Part shown: one piece after another, positions 17,823 to 26,575 of the stretch
How positions within the stretch are numbered: position 1 is the first letter of the stretch
Layout of the letters: each line of letters begins with the position of its first letter
Origin: Bog-473 sp963754445
GTDB lineage: Bacteria; Actinomycetota; Acidimicrobiia; Acidimicrobiales; RAAP-2
NCBI GenBank assembly: GCA_963754445.1
Contig: CAVWFT010000001.1
Coordinates: 1,984,001 to 2,048,000, forward strand
Direction of reading: 5' to 3'
DNA: 64,000 nucleotides
The notes under the pieces: model-generated
What the model was told of the DNA's origin: nothing
Databases searched by the model: none
What the model saw: only the letters and a program-made list of their open reading frames with translations
Translations under genes and position numbers: made by a program

Positions 17823-18398
17823 TCAAACGCCGTTCAGCGGGAAGGCGTCGCTGGTGCTCACCGGCATCACGGCTGACGTCGCCCCAGCACCTTCGTCAGG
17901 GCGATCCCACACGCCGGACCGGCCGCCGGACTTGTGCCACAGGGTCAACTCCTCGACGGAAACCGAAGGATCCCCGTCCTGCAGGGCTCCCACCAAACTG
18001 AGCGCCGTCATCGCGCACGCCGTCAACGCCTCCATCTCCACGCCCGTCCGCTCGACGATCTGTGCGCTCGCCTCGACTTCGATGCGATGTGACGACGGGC
18101 GGATCTCGACGACCACGGAATCGACCAGGATGGGGTGACAGAGCGGGATGAGCTTCGCCGTGTTCTTGGCCGCCATGATACCGGCGTAACGGGCCGCCTC
18201 GATGATCTCTGCCAGCTCGCGCCATTGGGAAATCAGATCGCTCAGATCAGCGGTCAGCACGACGGCGGCGCGTGCCACTGCGATCCGGTGCGTCCTCGGC
18301 TTCCCCATGACGTCGACCATTCGGGCTCGGCCCGAGCCGTCGAGGTGCGTGAAGCTCGCAGCACCCCCATCTTCGCCGGCCGCCGCCAAGGGCTCCAC
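17823..18398 (-). CDS. moaC: Cyclic pyranopterin monophosphate synthase MoaC
   Basis: 191 residues from GTG 18398, whose G is the last base of the moaD stop codon. Family hallmarks are FTHLDGSGRARMVDVMGKP, KNTAKLIPLCHPI and ERTGVEMEALTACAMTALSL, containing the conserved His and acidic residues of the active site. MoaC converts the MoaA product into cyclic pyranopterin monophosphate, the first stable intermediate of the molybdenum cofactor. About 25 residues longer than typical at the N-terminus. Confidence 0.94.
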   Translation of the reverse strand: MEPLAAAGEDGGAASFTHLDGSGRARMVDVMGKPRTHRIAVARAAVVLTADLSDLISQWRELAEIIEAARYAGIMAAKNTAKLIPLCHPILVDSVVVEIRPSSHRIEVEASAQIVERTGVEMEALTACAMTALSLVGALQDGDPSVSVEELTLWHKSGGRSGVWDRPDEGAGATSAVMPVSTSDAFPLNGV

Positions 18399-18634
18399 TA
18401 GCCCCCCGACACCGGGGGGAGAACGGCGACTTCGTCCTCCTCGGTCACCGCCGCGGATCGATCGACGTCCTCGCCGTTCAACCACACCCTGGAGCCGTCG
18501 AGCACCCGGGAGAACTCCGACCCGAATTTCGATTCGGCAGCCGTGAGCACGGCAGCCACGTCGGCACCGACCAAGGTGAAGCGCGCGCCGCCGGCCGCCT
18601 CGCGAGCCGGGCCGAACAGCCGGAGCGTCGCCAT
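18398..18634 (-). CDS. moaD: Molybdopterin synthase small subunit MoaD
   Basis: 78 residues with a ubiquitin-like beta-grasp sequence (MATLRLFGPAREAAG..., NGEDVDRSAAVTEEDEVAVLPPVSGG) ending in the essential Gly-Gly that is thiocarboxylated to deliver sulfur. Encoded 2 bases after moaA and overlapping moaC by one base. It pairs with MoaE from the same operon to make molybdopterin. Confidence 0.93.
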   Translation of the reverse strand: MATLRLFGPAREAAGGARFTLVGADVAAVLTAAESKFGSEFSRVLDGSRVWLNGEDVDRSAAVTEEDEVAVLPPVSGG

Positions 18635-18636
18635 CC

Positions 18637-19612
18637 TCAGCCTCCGATCATCGACATGGATCGTTCCGGTTGGAGGAACCCGGGCTCATTGATCCCGTGA
18701 CCAGGCAGCTTCGACCAGACGGCCTCACGGAGGGCAAGGGCCAACTCGTCATCCCCGGCGCCCGCCCGCAGCATCTCGCGCACCGAGATCTCTCGGTCGG
18801 AGAACAAGCAATTGCGCAAGGAACCGTCCGCGGTCAGGCGGAGACGGTCACAGGTACCGCAAAAGGGCTGGGTCACGCTGGAGATCAGTCCGACCTCGCC
18901 GCACCCGTCTCGGAACCTGAAGCGCTCCGCCGGCGCACTGCCCCCGGGTTCGATCGGTTCGAGGGGCCACACCGCGGCGATCCGGTCGAACACCTCTTGG
19001 CCGGGGACCAGGCGATCCCTCCTCCACGCTCCGTCGGCGTCGAGAGGCATGAACTCGATGAACCTGACCACCCGCCCCGTACGGCGGGCGAAATCTGCGA
19101 ACGCGAGGATCTCATCGTCGTTGTGACCACGCAGGAGCACGACGTTGACCTTGAGCGGCGCGAGTCCCGCCTCCTCGGCCGCGTCCATGGCCCCGAGGAC
19201 GGTCTCCAGATTCCCGCGGCGGCGAATGGCGCGGAACCGGTCGGCCCGCAGTGAGTCACAACTCACGTTGACCCGTCGCAACCCAGCCTCCGCCAGGTCG
19301 GCCGCCAGTCCCGCCAGCTCCATGCCATTCGTGGTCAGAGCCACGTCGTCGAACCCGACCTCATTGAGCCGGCCGACCAGTTCGGGCAATCCCTTCCGGA
19401 CGAGTGGCTCGCCACCGGTGATGCGAACGCTGGTCACTCCACTCGACCGGGCCACCCTGGCCACCCTGGTGATCTCATCGAACGTCAGCAGATCCTGCCG
19501 GGGCACGGCCGGGAGGCCGTCCTCGGGCATGCAATAGACGCAGCGCAAGATTGCAGCGATCGGTGACCGAGATCCGAAGATCCCGATGAACCCGCCCATG
19601 GAGATCGACCAT
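18637..19612 (-). CDS. moaA: GTP 3',8-cyclase MoaA, frame broken by one extra base
   Basis: Reading from ATG 19612 gives MVDLHGRVHRDLRISVTD then RCNL; the continuing RCVYCMPEDGLP is one frame over. Removing the base at 19546 joins them into the radical-SAM motif CNLRCVYC (CxxxCxxC) that holds the first Fe4S4 cluster. Downstream, VRITGGEPLVRKGLPELV (SAM binding), the C-terminal cluster cysteines in FCGTCDRLRLTADGSLRNC, and the Gly-Gly end are intact. As sequenced no functional MoaA could be made, although every other cofactor gene is intact, so an error in the sequence is the simplest reading. It lies between moeA and moaD in the operon. Confidence 0.88.
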
Positions 19613-19702
19613 GTCGCCAGCTCGTCGGCATCACGCCATTCCTCGTGCGCGCCCGAGCCCGCCGTACCGGGACCGGCAAGGGCACGGCCTCTTCCCCGGT
19701 GC

Positions 19703-21001
19703 TCACGAACAGACCGGCTGCGCGCGGGCGGCCCCCAGCAGCGGCGAAACCCCGAGGTCAAGCGCGTGGCCAGCCACGGTGCTCACACCCGCGGGATCGA
19801 GGAGCAGCACTTCTACCAGTTGGCCCTCCTCGTACCCGTGGCCGTCGGGAACGACAATCAGAGCATTCGCCTCAGCCAGGGCGTGGAGCTGATTGGACTC
19901 TTGCTCACCCATGGCACGGACCCGCCACCCTCCCCCACGGTCCAGCCGCACGCGGCCACGAGGGAAGTGGACCTTGCCGTCCGGCACACGGAAGATCTTC
20001 TCCTGCAACGAAGCGGTGACAATCGGTCGGTGCAGATCGGTGTGGCCTCCCAAGATGCGTAGCGCCGGGCGAACGAAGAGCTCGAAGCTCACCACCGAAG
20101 ACACCGGATTTCCCGGTAGGCCGAAGACAGGAGTGCCGGACGCCGCCAACTGTCCGAAAGCAAAAGGCTTCGCCGGACGGATGGCCACCTGCATCCATCG
20201 CATGGTCTCCCCGCTGAGTCGCTCGAGCACCGTCCGAACCAGGTCGGCATCGCCAACGCTGACGCCACCCGTCGCGATCACGGCGTCACAGCCGGTCTGC
20301 CCGCTCAGCGCCTCCGTCAATTCCTCGGCGTCATCACGGGCGATCCCGAGGTCGATGCCCTCCCACCCCTCGCGACGGACCAACGCCAGGAGGGAGTGGC
20401 GGTTGGCATCGCGGATCCGACCAGGGGGCAGAGCGCCTGCCCCTGCGAAGAGCTCGTCGCCGGTCGAGAGCACACCGACCCTCGGATGTCGATGCGCCAC
20501 GACTTCCGTGACACCCTGATTGGCCAGATCTCCCAGATGGGCCGGCGTCAGGGCAGTGCCCGCGCCAGCGACAAGGGTGCCGATGCGCACATCTCGCCCG
20601 GGAAGACGGACGAACTGGCCGGGCGCGACCGACTCCGTGATCGTGACGGCACCCGAGCCGGAGTCTCGGGTGTTCTCCACCATGCAGACAGCGTCCGCTC
20701 CCTGCGGAAAGGGGGCTCCCGTCATGATCCGCACGGCTTGCCCAGATCCGACCGTGCCGTCGAAGGTGTGGCCAGCCGCCACCGAGCCGACCACATCGAG
20801 TCGTACCGGTGCATTCGCAGTGTCGGCAGCGCGGACGGCATAACCGTCCATGGATGAATTGGCGAACGGTGGTACGTCCTCGCTCGCGACAATGTCCTCG
20901 CTGAGGACGCACCCAAGAGCCGCATCGAGCGGAGTTTTTTGCGGTGCCAGCGGTGCGCACTGCGAGAGTACCCAGCGTTGGGCATCTGAAAGCGGGATCA
21001 T
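19703..21001 (-). CDS. moeA: Molybdopterin molybdenumtransferase MoeA
   Basis: 432 residues. ATG 21001 overlaps the moaE stop (ATGA). Typical MoeA features: PPFANSSMDGYAVRAAD near residue 45, RIMTGAPFPQGADAV, and the MPT-binding STGDE and TGGVSVGD motifs, then GLPGNPVSSVVSFELF. It inserts molybdate into adenylylated molybdopterin. The C-terminal extension (AGHALDLGVSPLL) is ordinary. Placement after mog and moaE matches the pathway's later steps. Confidence 0.94.
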   Translation of the reverse strand: MIPLSDAQRWVLSQCAPLAPQKTPLDAALGCVLSEDIVASEDVPPFANSSMDGYAVRAADTANAPVRLDVVGSVAAGHTFDGTVGSGQAVRIMTGAPFPQGADAVCMVENTRDSGSGAVTITESVAPGQFVRLPGRDVRIGTLVAGAGTALTPAHLGDLANQGVTEVVAHRHPRVGVLSTGDELFAGAGALPPGRIRDANRHSLLALVRREGWEGIDLGIARDDAEELTEALSGQTGCDAVIATGGVSVGDADLVRTVLERLSGETMRWMQVAIRPAKPFAFGQLAASGTPVFGLPGNPVSSVVSFELFVRPALRILGGHTDLHRPIVTASLQEKIFRVPDGKVHFPRGRVRLDRGGGWRVRAMGEQESNQLHALAEANALIVVPDGHGYEEGQLVEVLLLDPAGVSTVAGHALDLGVSPLLGAARAQPVCS

Positions 21002-21516
21002 GCGGGCACGCTTCCGGTTCCGGTCGAGGCTGTCGTGCCGCGTTCGGGCAGGCCTTCATGATCGCACTGCACCCACACCGAGCCACCCGGCCATGTCTCG
21101 CGCTTCCAGATCGGCACGGTTCGCTTCAGGGACCCAATGCAGTGTTCCGCCGCGGCGAATGCTGCTCCCCTGTGCGGAGCCGACGCAACGACGACCACGG
21201 CAACCTCGCCGACGGCGAGCTTCCCGACTCGATGGAGCAGGACAAGCCGTCCCAACTCGGGCCACTGCGACCGTGCAGTGGATGCGACATCGGCCATCTT
21301 CGGCACGACGTACTCCAGATACGCCTCGTACTCGAGCAACGTGACGCCGGGCCGCCCATCGGAGTGGTCACGCACCGTGCCGCAGAATGTGACCACGCCG
21401 CCACACGCAGCGACGGTGGCCCATCGCCGCGCCATGTCGACCGGCAGCTCCTCACTGCTGACGGCGATCCAGTCGTCGCCGTCCGATGGCACTAACTCAA
21501 GGCTCATCGGGTTCAT
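20998..21516 (-). CDS. moaE: Molybdopterin synthase large subunit MoaE
   Basis: 172 residues from ATG 21516; GTG 21597 (overlapping mog by 17 bases) and ATG 21507 are possible, and no start has a strong ribosome site. Core MoaE motifs are VVTFCGTVRDHSDGRPGVTLLEYEAY, RVGKLAVGEVAVVVVASAPHR and PIWKRETWPGGSVWV, including the active-site Lys of the WKRE segment. It combines with MoaD to add two sulfurs to cPMP. Confidence 0.92.
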   Translation of the reverse strand: MNPMSLELVPSDGDDWIAVSSEELPVDMARRWATVAACGGVVTFCGTVRDHSDGRPGVTLLEYEAYLEYVVPKMADVASTARSQWPELGRLVLLHRVGKLAVGEVAVVVVASAPHRGAAFAAAEHCIGSLKRTVPIWKRETWPGGSVWVQCDHEGLPERGTTASTGTGSVPA

Positions 21517-21580
21517 CTCAGCACACTCGGACAATGCCCTTTCCTTCACCGAGGACGTCTCGGGAACCAGGTTCGAGCCG

Positions 21581-22087
21581 TCAATGGGGTTCGCCACCTG
21601 CGAGAAGGTCGAGTGCGTGAGGGAGCACGCCCATCAGTGCGGCCAGAGACTCGGTCGACCCCTTGACAGACCCGGGGAGATTGAGAATCAAGCACGAACC
21701 GAGCGTCCCGGCAAGGCCCCGGGACAGCGGTCCGAGTGCACTCGCGGCGCGCATGGCTTCGGCCATACCAGGGGCCTCCCGGTCGATCACCTTCCTGGTG
21801 CCCTCGGGGGTGAGATCAGTCGGGGAAAAACCGGTGCCACCCGTTGTGACGAGGAGTCCAGCGAACGAGGACGACAACGTCACCAAGGCGTCCGCCACCG
21901 GCACCACGCCGTCCGGGACGATGGCGCGCTCCACGACGACGAATGAGTTCAGTTTCAACATGACCTCGATGGCGTCCCCGGAGCGATCGACCCGCGACCC
22001 GGCGGCGACCGAGTCGGAAACGGTCAGGACCTTCGCCGGTACCGCCACCTGCCCGACGTTACCGGCCCTCGCGTCACTCACCGCCAT
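21581..22087 (-). CDS. mog: Molybdopterin adenylyltransferase (Mog/MoaB family)
   Basis: 168 residues from ATG 22087 (22114 is an alternative). It has the VLTVSDSVAAGSRVDRSGD opening, GLLVTTGGTGFSPTDLTPEG and NLPGSVKGSTESLAALMGVL, which bind and adenylylate molybdopterin before MoeA acts. It is the first gene of the molybdenum operon and diverges from the ABC exporter genes across 190 bases. Confidence 0.92.
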   Translation of the reverse strand: MAVSDARAGNVGQVAVPAKVLTVSDSVAAGSRVDRSGDAIEVMLKLNSFVVVERAIVPDGVVPVADALVTLSSSFAGLLVTTGGTGFSPTDLTPEGTRKVIDREAPGMAEAMRAASALGPLSRGLAGTLGSCLILNLPGSVKGSTESLAALMGVLPHALDLLAGGEPH

Positions 22088-22277
22088 GCGCGACCCGCCC
22101 GATCCACGAAGCAAACCGAGAGCCCGCCAAATCTCACGATTCCCTTACTTTTGACCCGAACCCGACAACGGGACGGACTCGCGATTGCACCGATGCGAGT
22201 CCGACATGCGATGCCACAATTCGTTGCCCATGGTCTACCGTCGGCCAGGCCCTGTCCGCGTGAGGCGGAGGAGTACT

Positions 22278-23027
22278 TTGCCCGCTGCAGTCGAAGTCGA
22301 ATCTCTGCGCCACACCTACGCTCGCCGCGGGGGCGAGGTCCACGTCCTCCGCGGGGTGACATTCGACGTGGAACAGGGAGGGTACGCCTCCTTGATGGGA
22401 CCTTCGGGCTCCGGCAAGACGACACTCCTGTCACTCATAGGCGGCTTGGAGCACCCTCAGAGTGGTCGGGTGACGGTGGCGGGGCAGGACCTTGCCGCAC
22501 TGTCCGGCGACCGCTTGGCGGAGTTCCGCCGCTCGAGCGTCGGTTTCGTCTTCCAGCACTTCGGCCTCCTCGAGGCACTGACCGCGCTCGAGAACCTCGA
22601 GCTCACGCTCACCTTCGCGGGAGTCTCCCGGCAGGAACGACGCCGGCGCGCCGTCGAGCTTCTCGAACAGGTTGGATTGGCCGACCGGATCGGCCATCGA
22701 CCCTTCGAGCTTTCCGGAGGCGAGCGGCAACGCGTCGCCATCGCGCGCGCCTTGTCGAATCGCCCGGAACTGATCCTGGCCGACGAGCCGACGGGCAACC
22801 TCGACGACGATACGGCGACGGCGGTGATCGCCCTGCTGGAGTCGCTCCCGTCCGAGCGAGGTTGCACCCTCATCGTGGTCACCCACAACCGGTCGCTGGC
22901 GGCTCGGGCCGAACTTCGTCTGGCCCTCGTCGCCGGGGACGTGACGGTCGACACGGGAGTTCCGCACGGCGACGCTGGGGACGTCGCCGCCTCCGGGTCG
23001 GACGGCGATGAACCGACGGGCTCGTGA
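22278..23027 (+). CDS. ABC exporter ATP-binding subunit (MacB/LolD type)
   Basis: 249 residues. I choose TTG 22278 because GGCGGAGGAG lies just upstream; an ATG at 22185 would add 31 residues of atypical sequence. Walker A GPSGSGKTT, signature LSGGERQRVAIARAL, Walker B LILADEPTGNLD and His switch VVTHNRS are intact, and GFVFQHFGLLEALTALEN is the Q-loop region of the LolD/MacB class. This class drives mechanotransmission rather than channel transport, and the next gene encodes the matching permease. Confidence 0.92.
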   Translation: MPAAVEVESLRHTYARRGGEVHVLRGVTFDVEQGGYASLMGPSGSGKTTLLSLIGGLEHPQSGRVTVAGQDLAALSGDRLAEFRRSSVGFVFQHFGLLEALTALENLELTLTFAGVSRQERRRRAVELLEQVGLADRIGHRPFELSGGERQRVAIARALSNRPELILADEPTGNLDDDTATAVIALLESLPSERGCTLIVVTHNRSLAARAELRLALVAGDVTVDTGVPHGDAGDVAASGSDGDEPTGS

Positions 23028-24412
23028 CTTGGCGCGACGCAATCGGTTTGGCCGGACGCGAACTCCGACGACGCCCGGGCCGGGCGGCCCTCACCTTGAT
23101 GGCCGTGACATTGGCCACTGCGCTCCTGTCGGCCCTCCTGGCCGTTGCAGGCACGGCCCAGACGCGCGTGCTCTCGCAGATCGCCGACGGTGGCCCCCTC
23201 GCCAGCATCTCCGTGTCGCCGGCGGCCCCCGATCCCACACAGGCCGGGCTCGACAACCCACAGTCGGGTCCACCACGCGCCTTGACGGTGCAGGCGCTGA
23301 CGCGCATACGAGCGCTTCCCCACGTGCGATCCGTGGTGGCGGTCACCGCCACAGACGTGTCGCTCATCCCACCTGCGCTTCCCCCCAAGGGGTCTACAGA
23401 GTGCCGAACTCCGGGAGCCTGCACGCCCGATCCAGGCAACGGCGGCGAGCCCGATCGACCGGTCCGACCCATCTCGACGGCTTTGGTCGGTGTGAATCTG
23501 CGCCAACTCGGAAATCTCCCCGTCTCCCTCCTGTCCGGCCGCTTCCCCGCGGTCGATGCCACCGATCAGGTCGATGTCACCCAGAGCTATCTGAGCCACC
23601 TGGGGCTGCCGAAGACCAAGGCGGCGGAGGTCGTCGGCACCCAGATCATGATCTGCTCCACCCGCTTCGCCGGGACGGAGTCCGAGGGTGAGTCGGGCCG
23701 CAGGGTCGCCGTGGTGGCATTTCGTTGGACGAAGGCGACGGTCGTGGGCGTGGTCCAGCAGGAAGCGGCGACGGGCGACGTGCTGGCGTGGCCCCGACTG
23801 GCCCAGGAGGATTTCAATTGGGTCGAATCGGGCCGGGCGCTCGGAGACAGCGACGCCCCGACGTCTCCCTACGTGCAGGCCTTGGTGGTCGCGGATCAGC
23901 TGGCGAACGTCGAGTCGGTTCGTACGGGCATCGCCGGGGTCGGATACACCAGCAGTGCGCAAGAAAGCATCATCACGGCCGTCGGTCATTACCTCCACGT
24001 CGTCGAGATCGTGCTCACGGGCATCGGGGTGGTGGCCCTGGCCATCGCCGCGCTCGGGATCGCCAACGCGCTGATGGCGGCGGTGCGGGAGCGCAGACGA
24101 GAGATCGGGGTGCTCAAGGCGATCGGCGCACGTGACCGCGACGTCATGCGGACCTTCCTGGTCGAGGCGGGCACACTCGGCTTTGTCGGCGGCGTCCTGG
24201 GCACCCTCCTCGGTGGCCTCATTGCCGTCGTGATCGGAGGCCTGGCCAACCAGTACCTCGAGTCACAGGGCCTGGCCGGAGTCAGACTCGACATTCCCCC
24301 TCTGCTCCCGTTGGGGGCCGTAATCGGAGCGACGGCGGTGGCGATCGCGGCCGGAGTCTTTCCGGCCCGACGAGCCGCCCGCCTGCCCGCACGTGAGGCG
24401 ATGGAAGCGTGA
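23024..24412 (+). CDS. FtsX/MacB-like ABC permease
   Basis: 462 residues, GTG 23024 overlapping the ATPase stop (GTGA). Topology is one N-terminal membrane segment (ALTLMAVTLATALLSALLAVAG), a large outer domain of about 270 residues, then three membrane segments (from VEIVLTGIGVVALAIAALGI), with the conserved cytoplasmic RERRREIGVLKAIGA and ARRAARLPAREAMEA elements. That is the MacB/LolC/FtsX pattern. In a monoderm it probably exports or extracts a lipidic or peptide molecule. The co-transcribed lipoprotein esterase may act on the same substrate. Confidence 0.9.
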   Translation: MTWRDAIGLAGRELRRRPGRAALTLMAVTLATALLSALLAVAGTAQTRVLSQIADGGPLASISVSPAAPDPTQAGLDNPQSGPPRALTVQALTRIRALPHVRSVVAVTATDVSLIPPALPPKGSTECRTPGACTPDPGNGGEPDRPVRPISTALVGVNLRQLGNLPVSLLSGRFPAVDATDQVDVTQSYLSHLGLPKTKAAEVVGTQIMICSTRFAGTESEGESGRRVAVVAFRWTKATVVGVVQQEAATGDVLAWPRLAQEDFNWVESGRALGDSDAPTSPYVQALVVADQLANVESVRTGIAGVGYTSSAQESIITAVGHYLHVVEIVLTGIGVVALAIAALGIANALMAAVRERRREIGVLKAIGARDRDVMRTFLVEAGTLGFVGGVLGTLLGGLIAVVIGGLANQYLESQGLAGVRLDIPPLLPLGAVIGATAVAIAAGVFPARRAARLPAREAMEA

Positions 24413-25224
24413 CGCGACCCAGCGGCCGGCCCGCCCGTTGGCGCCATCTCTGTACGGCACTCCTCGTGGCCGTCGCTGGAGCGGCGGCGTCGGGTTGTGC
24501 CGGGAGTGCCACCTCGGTGACACCACCAGCAGAAGCCCATGTGCACCCCTATTCCTACGTCGCGATCGGCGGGAGCGAGTCGGTTGGTGATGACGCCAAC
24601 GATCCAGTTCGTCAGGCCTTTCCGATCCTGCTCGATCAGAGGCTCCCCCGCCAGACCGCGTTCTACGATCTCGCGGTGCCGGACGCCACTGCCGAGGACG
24701 TCTTGGCCCATCAGGAGGCGGCTGCCGTCGCGCTCCGACCGGACCTGGTCACGGTATGGATCGGCATCAACGATCTGGAACAGGGCGTAAGCCCCTCGGA
24801 GTTCGGATCCGAACTCCGAGAAATCGTGGCGCCGCTCCGAGCGCAGCACGCACGGGTATTGCTGGCCAACCTCGAACCCATCACGGACGCGCCGACGTAC
24901 GCCGACTGTGCCGGCACGTCGCTTTCCTCGCCAGGCTCGAACCGCCGCTGTTTCGTCGATGGCCGATTCGCCACGGGAACGCTGCCGGCAGCGGACGACA
25001 CAAATGCGACCCTGGCCGCCTATGACGCGCAAGTAACTGATGTCGCGCAGACCGACGGCGCGGTGCTCGTGAACGTCGATGGCGCAATCGCTCAGGCCCG
25101 AACGGGGCCCGAGTCACCCTTCAGCCCCGACGATTTCGACCTCTCCACCGCCGGTCACGCCGTCGTGGCGCGTCTCTTCGTCTCAGCTTGGCGATCGACG
25201 GGAGCGGCTGCGCCGGTGAAATGA
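24409..25224 (+). CDS. SGNH/GDSL-hydrolase lipoprotein
   Basis: 271 residues, GTG 24409 overlapping the permease stop. A lipoprotein signal ends in AGAAASGC with the lipidated Cys at residue 30. Catalytic blocks are GGSES (Ser56, a Gly-Gly-Ser variant of GDS), GIND near residue 122 (block III Asn) and the DxxH-like DFDLSTAGH near the end (Asp/His pair). SGNH enzymes are esterases or acyl-hydrolases. Coupling to an ABC permease suggests it processes a molecule moved by that transporter. Confidence 0.85.
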   Translation: MTRPSGRPARWRHLCTALLVAVAGAAASGCAGSATSVTPPAEAHVHPYSYVAIGGSESVGDDANDPVRQAFPILLDQRLPRQTAFYDLAVPDATAEDVLAHQEAAAVALRPDLVTVWIGINDLEQGVSPSEFGSELREIVAPLRAQHARVLLANLEPITDAPTYADCAGTSLSSPGSNRRCFVDGRFATGTLPAADDTNATLAAYDAQVTDVAQTDGAVLVNVDGAIAQARTGPESPFSPDDFDLSTAGHAVVARLFVSAWRSTGAAAPVK

Positions 25225-25373
25225 GTGAGGCGACACGGCAAGTGAGTGTCTTTACGCCCTCCGGTGACATCACGACCAGCAGCGGCGCAGCGGCGCTCAC
25301 AAAGCAGCAGCCGCCGTCTGTCGCCCGTCTCTCGACGTCGAATTCGCGGCCGAATCGCTCAGCCACCCTCGAC

Positions 25374-25601
25374 TCAGGTGCCTCGCAGCAGCTTCGAGTT
25401 GGCAATATCGCGGAGCCGTGACTGCGCCTTGAGCCAGTCAGCCGATCTATTCACCCGACCGGCAGCCAGCACATGATGCAACCCCATGGGTCCGTCGGTT
25501 CTTGCCCCGCACCGCCTGCATATCGCGATGCGACCATTTGTTTCGGGAAGATGGTGCTGATCGAGCTCGGCTCCAACATCCGCTGGCTGCGATGAAGTCA
25601 T
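25374..25601 (-). CDS. Small zinc-ribbon-like protein
   Basis: 75 residues. ATG 25601 has an excellent AGGAGG site 4 bases upstream, which supports a real gene despite its size. The sequence contains CRRCGARTDGPMGLHH, a Cys-x-x-Cys knuckle with two His residues nearby that could complete a zinc site, and a basic C-terminus. I do not recognise a family. It is alone, between the SGNH gene (convergent) and an SDR gene on the same strand 220 bases upstream. Confidence 0.65.
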   Translation of the reverse strand: MTSSQPADVGAELDQHHLPETNGRIAICRRCGARTDGPMGLHHVLAAGRVNRSADWLKAQSRLRDIANSKLLRGT

Positions 25602-25821
25602 GATTCCTCCTGTCGGCCTCGCGGTCATGATCTAGGTCCAAGGGACCGATTTCAAACGAGTGGTTGATCCCCAGTCCCAACCCTATGCCCACCAGGAAAG
25701 GCTGTCTCCACAGCCTCCTCGAAGTGAGACTTGGCCGATCTGAGATTCTTTGGCGACAGCCACTGCCGCACTGACGAGTCTGCTTCGAACCGTCACCACG
25801 AGGAACGCAACATCGGTATCC

Positions 25822-26565
25822 CTACGTGGTGATGGAGCCGCCATTGATCTGGATCGTCTGACCCGTCATCCAAGACGCCTCGTCGGAGGCCAGCCAGACA
25901 CAAGCCGCTCCGATGTCATCTGGGACGCCCGTGCGGCCGACGGGGATCGATTTCGCCAGATACTCAGTGACGTTCTGATCCTCGTTGGTCATGAGCCCAA
26001 CGGCCACCGTGTTGGCCGTCACGCCAGATCGAGCCACCTCCAGGGCCAATGATCGAGTGAACGAGATCCCACCACCCTTGCCGGCGCTGTAGGCACTGAC
26101 GCCCAGGGCGACCCCACTCGTACCCGCTCCAGAGGAGATCGTGATGATGCGACCCCAGTTTCGGTCACACATCGAGTCGATCACCGCTTTGCAGCAATTC
26201 ATGACACCGTAGAGGTTGACCTCGATTGGACCAGTCCACTCGGAAGGATCGATCTCGCGAAACTTCGCAGCGCGCATCCCACCGACGCCCCCGTTTCCCG
26301 CATTGTTGACGAGAATGTCGATTGGTCCTATCCGTCGGACCACATCTGCCATTCCCTCTCTGACTGAATCGAGGTCGGTGACATCGAAGGGTGCGGCAAC
26401 GGCGGAGCCGCCCAACGTGTGTGCTGATTGCTGAGCTCGCTCCGGAACGACGTCGTTGACCGCGACGACTGCGCCTTGGGCCGCAAGCATCCGAGCTATT
26501 CCAGCGCCAACGTTCTGACCAGCACCAGTGACAACGGCAACGCGCCCATCAAGATCGAAGATCAC
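25822..26565 (-). CDS. Short-chain dehydrogenase/reductase
   Basis: 247 residues from GTG 26565 with AGAGG upstream. Glycine motif VTGAGQNVGAG at residues 12-22, NNAG at 87-90, catalytic Ser145 and YSAGK with Tyr159 and Lys163, and the C-terminal GQTIQINGG. This is a classical NAD(P)-dependent SDR of the FabG-like group. It begins 10 bases after the amidohydrolase stop, so the two are probably co-expressed in oxidation of a hydroxyl compound; the substrate cannot be read from the sequence. Confidence 0.88.
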   Translation of the reverse strand: MIFDLDGRVAVVTGAGQNVGAGIARMLAAQGAVVAVNDVVPERAQQSAHTLGGSAVAAPFDVTDLDSVREGMADVVRRIGPIDILVNNAGNGGVGGMRAAKFREIDPSEWTGPIEVNLYGVMNCCKAVIDSMCDRNWGRIITISSGAGTSGVALGVSAYSAGKGGGISFTRSLALEVARSGVTANTVAVGLMTNEDQNVTEYLAKSIPVGRTGVPDDIGAACVWLASDEASWMTGQTIQINGGSITT

Positions 26566-26575
26566 ACCATGCCTC

